A stretch of DNA of 7,262 nucleotides from Bacillota bacterium. Lineage in GTDB: Bacteria > Bacillota > DTU030. The DNA is taken from positions 1-7,262 of the forward strand of contig DUTA01000078.1 in assembly GCA_012842325.1 (NCBI GenBank). Reading direction: 5' to 3'. Shown here one piece after another: positions 4,131 to 7,262 of this stretch (within the stretch, counting starts at the first letter, position 1; each line of letters opens with the position of its first letter). The position numbers were made by a program, and so were the translations under genes. A model generated the notes under the pieces. It did not search any database. It saw nothing but the letters and a program-made list of their open reading frames with translations, and had not been told where the DNA came from.

Positions 4131-6719
4131 ATGGGGAAGACAGAAAAATATGATGTGACCGGCATGACCTGCGCCGCCTGTTCTATTGCCGTGGAGCGGA
4201 GTGTAAAAAAGGTGCCCGGGGTGGAAGAGGTAAACGTCAATTTGTTGACCAACAGCATGCAGGTGACCTACGATGAAGAGCAGGTTTCCCCCGCCGATAT
4301 CATAGCGGCGGTGAATGCAGCCGGCTACGGGGCGGCCTTAAAGGCAGAAGCAGGGGCAAAGGGGGCGGCCGGGGAAGACACGGCGGCCAATCCCCTCCTG
4401 GAGGAAGCTGCGGAACTGAAGGAGCGGCTGGTGGTCTCCCTGCTCTTTATGCTGCCCCTGATGTATGTCTCCATGGGGCATATGTTCAGTTTGCCGCAGC
4501 CGGCCTTTCTAACGGGAATTGAAAACGCTATTTCCTTCGCCTTTTTCCAGTTTTTACTCACCATACCCATTGTTTTTGTCAACCGCAAATTCTTTAGCGT
4601 TGGTTTTCGGACCCTTTTTAAAGGGCAGCCCAACATGGATTCCCTGATTGCCATCGGCTCCGGGGCGGCCCTCGTCTACGGCATCTTTGCTATTTTCCGC
4701 ATGAGCCACGGCCTGGGGGTCGGCGACTGGGAACTGGTCCACAGGTATTACCATGACCTCTATTTTGAGTCGGCAGCCATGATCCTCACCCTCATTACCG
4801 TGGGGAAATTTTTGGAGGCCCGGTCCAAGGGGAAGACTTCCGAAGCGATAAAAAGATTGATGGACCTGGCACCCAAGATGGCCCGGGTCGTGCGAAACGG
4901 CGGGGAAGAGCTGATCCCGGTGGAACTGGTCGAGGTGGGGGACATTATCAGCATCAAGCCGGGGGATTCCCTGCCCGTCGATGGGGTGATCATAGAAGGG
5001 CACTCCTTTGTCGATGAATCCGCCCTGACGGGGGAGAGCATCCCGGTGGAAAAGCAGGTGGGAGACCGGGTAAGCACGGGCACCATCAACCAGGGAGGGG
5101 CCTTTAAGTTTCGGGCCACCCATGTCGGTGCCGAGACCACCCTGGCCAAAATCATCGCCCTGGTGGAAGATGCCAGTGCCAGCAAAGCCCCCATCGCCCG
5201 CCTGGCGGATCAGATCAGCGGCGTCTTTGTCCCCGTGGTGATTGTCATTGCCGTGGTGGCAACGGCGGGCTGGCTCATTGCCGGGGCCAGTTTTGAATTT
5301 GCCCTCTCCATGGGCATCACAGTGCTGGTTATTTCCTGCCCCTGCGCCCTGGGCCTGGCCACACCCGTTGCCATTATGGTGGCTACCGGGAGGGGGGCGG
5401 AAAAGGGCATCCTGGTAAAATCAGCCGAAGCCCTGGAAGTTTTACACCAGGTCCATACCGTTGTCCTGGACAAGACGGGGACCCTGACGGAAGGAAAACC
5501 TCGGGTAACGGATGTGGTCCTGGCCGCGGCCGGTTCGGAAGAAGATTTCCTGGCCGTTGCCCGAACCCTGGAAAAAAATTCCGAACACCCCCTGGCCAGG
5601 GCCATTATAGCCTACGCCGAGGAAAGGAATATTCCCGAAAAGGAAATAACGGGCTTTCAAGCCGTTGCCGGCAAGGGCGTGGAAGGATATATCGATGGTG
5701 TCCTCTATGCGGGGGGCAATGAGAAGTACATCAACGAAAAGGGGGTTGCCACCGCGGATGTGGCTGCATGGGCGGAGCGTTTTTCCCGGGAAGGGAAGAC
5801 TCCCCTCTACTTTGCCCGGGGCCAGTCCCTCCTAGGGGTCATTGCGGTGGCAGATGTCCCCAAACCCACCAGCCGGCAGGCGGTGGAAAGGTTCAAGGAG
5901 ATGGGCATTAAGGTGGTGATGCTGACGGGGGATAATCGCCGGACGGCGGAGGCAGTCCGGTCCCAGCTGGGCATTGATGAAGTCATCGCCGAGGTGCTGC
6001 CCCAGGAAAAGGAGGAGAAGATCCGGGAGCTGCAGCAGGGGGGCCGGAGGGTGGCCATGATCGGTGACGGGATCAACGATGCCCCGGCCCTGGCCAGGGC
6101 CGATGTGGGGATCGCCATCGGGGCCGGGACCGATGTGGCCATTGAGGCAGCCGATATTGTCCTGGTAAAAAACGACTTAATGGACGCCGTGGGGGCTGTA
6201 GAACTGTCCCGGGCCACAATTAGAAACATCAAACAGAATCTTTTCTGGGCCTTTTTCTACAACAGCTTGGGCATCCCCCTGGCGGCGGGGCTCTTTTATC
6301 CTGCCTTTGGCATCAGGCTGATGCCGATGATGGGGGCGGCGGCCATGAGCCTGAGTTCCTTCTTTGTCGTCAGCAATTCCTTGCGGTTGCGCCGCTTTCA
6401 GCCGTCGGCCGTCAAGACTCCCCCTGCCGGGGAAGGGGAAAGGAAAGAAGAAACAAAAACAGGGGCAAGGCCGGTTCAAATCTACAATTACGAAGGAGGG
6501 CTTGAAATGGAAAAGGTAATAAGAATTGAGGGGATGTCCTGCGAGCACTGCAAGATGCGGGTGGAAAAGGCCCTGAACGCCCTGGAGGGTGTGCAGGCCG
6601 AGGTAAATCTGGTGGAGAAGTCGGCCCGGGTCTCCCTGGCAAAGGATGTGGCCGATGAAGTCTTAAAACAAGCGGTAGAAGAAGCCGGTTATGAAGTGGT
6701 CGCGATAGAGAAGGCCTAG
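4131..6719 (+). CDS. copA: Cu(I)-exporting P1B-type ATPase with C-terminal CopZ-like domain fused
   Basis: An 862-residue membrane pump that uses ATP to expel Cu(I) from the cytoplasm. N-terminal metal-binding domain: GMTCAAC (C14, C17). Eight predicted membrane helices lie near 100-118, 131-150, 168-188, 211-229, 364-384, 388-412, 698-720 and 728-748. Actuator loop: TGES (300-303). Transport site: CPC (403-405). Phosphorylation site: DKTGT (D447). Nucleotide domain: SEHPL (H486, P487) and GDGINDAP (645-652). Cu(I) specificity follows from YN (710-711) and MSLSS (739-743) in the last two helices. The pump proper ends near 756. A linker of about 35 residues then leads to a second HMA domain (793-862) with GMSCEHC (C804, C807), the CopZ-type motif. 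The ATG at 4131 follows GGGAGG (4114-4119) by 11 nt. An in-frame ATG at 4056 lies inside the -35 box and is excluded. Confidence 0.96.
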   Translation: MGKTEKYDVTGMTCAACSIAVERSVKKVPGVEEVNVNLLTNSMQVTYDEEQVSPADIIAAVNAAGYGAALKAEAGAKGAAGEDTAANPLLEEAAELKERLVVSLLFMLPLMYVSMGHMFSLPQPAFLTGIENAISFAFFQFLLTIPIVFVNRKFFSVGFRTLFKGQPNMDSLIAIGSGAALVYGIFAIFRMSHGLGVGDWELVHRYYHDLYFESAAMILTLITVGKFLEARSKGKTSEAIKRLMDLAPKMARVVRNGGEELIPVELVEVGDIISIKPGDSLPVDGVIIEGHSFVDESALTGESIPVEKQVGDRVSTGTINQGGAFKFRATHVGAETTLAKIIALVEDASASKAPIARLADQISGVFVPVVIVIAVVATAGWLIAGASFEFALSMGITVLVISCPCALGLATPVAIMVATGRGAEKGILVKSAEALEVLHQVHTVVLDKTGTLTEGKPRVTDVVLAAAGSEEDFLAVARTLEKNSEHPLARAIIAYAEERNIPEKEITGFQAVAGKGVEGYIDGVLYAGGNEKYINEKGVATADVAAWAERFSREGKTPLYFARGQSLLGVIAVADVPKPTSRQAVERFKEMGIKVVMLTGDNRRTAEAVRSQLGIDEVIAEVLPQEKEEKIRELQQGGRRVAMIGDGINDAPALARADVGIAIGAGTDVAIEAADIVLVKNDLMDAVGAVELSRATIRNIKQNLFWAFFYNSLGIPLAAGLFYPAFGIRLMPMMGAAAMSLSSFFVVSNSLRLRRFQPSAVKTPPAGEGERKEETKTGARPVQIYNYEGGLEMEKVIRIEGMSCEHCKMRVEKALNALEGVQAEVNLVEKSARVSLAKDVADEVLKQAVEEAGYEVVAIEKA
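6493..6509 (+). promoter_or_regulatory. Internal ribosome binding site and start codon inside copA
   Basis: AAGGAGGG (6493-6500) is an almost ideal Shine-Dalgarno site, 6 nt before an in-frame ATG (6507). It is better placed than the one in front of copA itself. It falls exactly at the border between linker and CopZ-like domain, as expected if it once served, or still serves, a separate copZ gene. Confidence 0.65.
6507..6719 (+). CDS. Possible free CopZ-like copper chaperone made from an internal start
   Basis: Initiation at the internal ATG would give a 70-residue protein equal to codons 793-862 of copA. It is a complete HMA fold (beta-alpha-beta-beta-alpha-beta size) beginning MEKVIRIEGMSCEHC, with the Cu(I)-binding pair Cys12 and Cys15. 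Free CopZ proteins of Firmicutes are about 68-70 residues, use the same MxCxHC motif, and are encoded beside copA. They carry Cu(I) to CopA or to CsoR. Here no stop codon separates the two, so the domain is also made as part of the ATPase. Whether the free form is translated cannot be seen from DNA. The evidence for it is the strong Shine-Dalgarno site at the domain boundary. Confidence 0.5.
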   Translation: MEKVIRIEGMSCEHCKMRVEKALNALEGVQAEVNLVEKSARVSLAKDVADEVLKQAVEEAGYEVVAIEKA

Positions 6720-6722
6720 AAG

Positions 6723-6992
6723 ATGCGGGCAGATCGGGAGCTTATCTTGAGAAAACTGCGGACGGTCCAGGGGCAGATCGCGGGCCTGATTAAAATGGTG
6801 GAAGAGGACCGCTACTGCATCGACATATCCAATCAGCTCCTGGCCTCCATCGGGATCCTGCGCAGTATCAATAAAGAAGTCCTGGACGCCCATCTGAAGC
6901 ACTGTGTCACTGAGGCCTTCAGTTCCGCTGACCGGGAGGCTGTGGATGAGAAGGTCGCCGAGATAATCAAGATCATAGATAAACTTGCCTGA
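6723..6992 (+). CDS. csoR: Copper-sensing transcriptional repressor CsoR
   Basis: An 89-residue all-helical repressor of the CsoR/RcnR family. Cu(I) ligands are in the canonical positions: C32 (RYCIDISNQ), then H57 and C61 (DAHLKHCV). This C-H-C set with HLxHC is the Cu(I) CsoR pattern, unlike FrmR or RcnR. In known members, apo-CsoR binds GC-tract operators and Cu(I) binding releases it. The start ATG is 3 nt after the copA stop. Its ribosome site GAGAAGG (6708-6714) lies inside the last codons of copA, so translation is probably coupled to copA. The target is most likely the operator at 4096-4110. No terminator with a T-run follows, so transcripts may continue toward the next gene. Confidence 0.95.
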   Translation: MRADRELILRKLRTVQGQIAGLIKMVEEDRYCIDISNQLLASIGILRSINKEVLDAHLKHCVTEAFSSADREAVDEKVAEIIKIIDKLA

Positions 6993-7034
6993 AATCTGTC
7001 TCTGGGTGGCCAACGCAGCAGCAGGGCAAAGCAA

Positions 7035-7131
7035 TTGAGGGTATCCTTCGCAAAATCCGGGGCAGGGAAACTTTTTCCCCCCGCCGGCGTCTATAGTAAC
7101 AAAAATACATTTCAGGGAGGGATACCCTTGA
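7035..7131 (+). promoter_or_regulatory. Inverted repeat that could hide the next gene's ribosome site
   Basis: Bases 7035-7049 (TTGAGGGTATCCTTC) can pair without interruption with 7117-7131 over 15 bp, 12 Watson-Crick and 3 G-U. The 3' arm contains most of the Shine-Dalgarno site GGGAGGG (7115-7121) and the TTG start (7128-7130). The 67-nt loop holds a GC-rich hairpin (about 7057-7087) and a possible -10 TATAGT (7092-7097). RNA read through from csoR would carry both arms. RNA begun at the internal -10 would carry only the 3' arm. Confidence 0.5.
7092..7097 (+). promoter_or_regulatory. Weak candidate -10 for the SIMPL-like gene
   Basis: TATAGT has two changes at most from a common -10, but no good -35 lies 16-18 bp before it. 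A start near 7104 would leave a leader of about 24 nt. This is the only promoter candidate between csoR and the last gene. Confidence 0.3.
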
Positions 7132-7262
7132 GGCAAAGAGTGAGCAAGATCAGTTTTGTATTGGTCCTTTTGCTGGCCGTTGTAGTGGCAGTTCCGGCCC
7201 ATGCCCAGACCCAAGAGGCGGGGAAAACAATTACCACCTACGGTGAGGCCCAGCTTACGGCA
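7128..7262 (+). CDS. Secreted SIMPL/DUF541-like protein, 5' part only
   Basis: The first 45 codons are present and the frame is open to the end of the window. TTG at 7128 is chosen because GGGAGGG (7115-7121) lies 6 nt before it. An in-frame GTG at 7140 has no such site. The product begins with a basic N-region (MRQRVSK), a hydrophobic core (ISFVLVLLLAVVVAV) and a cleavage motif AHA-Q after residue 26, a classic Sec signal peptide. The mature start continues with GKTITTYGEAQLTA. This matches the opening strand of SIMPL-domain (DUF541, YggE-like) proteins, typically ITVSGEGEV. These are envelope or secreted proteins of poorly defined role. The family call rests on about 14 residues and is tentative. 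It could be co-transcribed with csoR, but the copper link is only positional. Confidence 0.6.
   Translation, partial: MRQRVSKISFVLVLLLAVVVAVPAHAQTQEAGKTITTYGEAQLTA

Noticed and set aside
7057..7087. A rho-independent terminator after csoR
   Set aside because: GGGAAA (7065-7070) pairs with TTTCCC (7074-7079) and can be extended with G/C pairs, but no T-run follows. Termination here cannot be claimed.
6663..7214. A 183-codon minus-strand open frame over csoR and the following gap
   Set aside because: It is antisense to csoR and the signal-peptide gene, has no recognisable domain, and crosses promoter-like and hairpin sequence.

Overview
The window reads as chromosomal DNA of a spore-forming Firmicute, most likely a GC-rich, possibly thermophilic, member of the Clostridia. 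The pointers are a SpoVT-type sporulation regulator, strong Shine-Dalgarno sites (GGAGG-like) before nearly every gene, GTG and TTG starts, sigma-A-like promoters (TTGACA/TATTAT, TTGACA/TACTAT), a class A RNase P RNA and a CsoR copper sensor. The genus cannot be fixed from the sequence alone. All genes lie on the plus strand, and there is no sign of a transposon, phage or CRISPR array.

Layout: (1) 1-66, a long hairpin ending in TTTT, probably the terminator of a gene lying before the window. (2) 146-708, an RNA transcription unit: a 17-bp-spaced promoter, rnpB (RNase P RNA), then only 13 nt later tRNA-Ala(GGC), and a single terminator after the tRNA. (3) 729-3169, an OmpR-family response regulator and its membrane histidine kinase, overlapping by 4 bp and closed by a strong terminator. 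Two CTGTAAC-type direct-repeat pairs with an 11-bp period lie just before the predicted -10. (4) 3186-4014, spoVT with its own leader, a structured 3' tail and a strong terminator. (5) 4056-6992, a copper-export operon: promoter, CsoR-type operator at about +5 to +20, the Cu(I) ATPase copA, and csoR. (6) 7128-7262, the first 45 codons of a secreted SIMPL/DUF541-like protein.

The copper module is self-contained. CsoR should repress its own operon at the operator after the promoter, and Cu(I) binding should release it. CopA would then export the metal. The CopZ-like metallochaperone, normally a separate small protein, is here fused in frame to the C-terminus of CopA. It retains a near-perfect Shine-Dalgarno site and an ATG, so one gene may yield both the fusion and a free 70-residue chaperone.

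Other points of note: rnpB appears to be transcribed together with a tRNA that its own product would have to process. A 15-bp complementarity could bury the ribosome binding site of the last gene in read-through mRNA only. Phosphate-box-like repeats precede the two-component operon. A dyad lies across the rnpB -10/+1 region.
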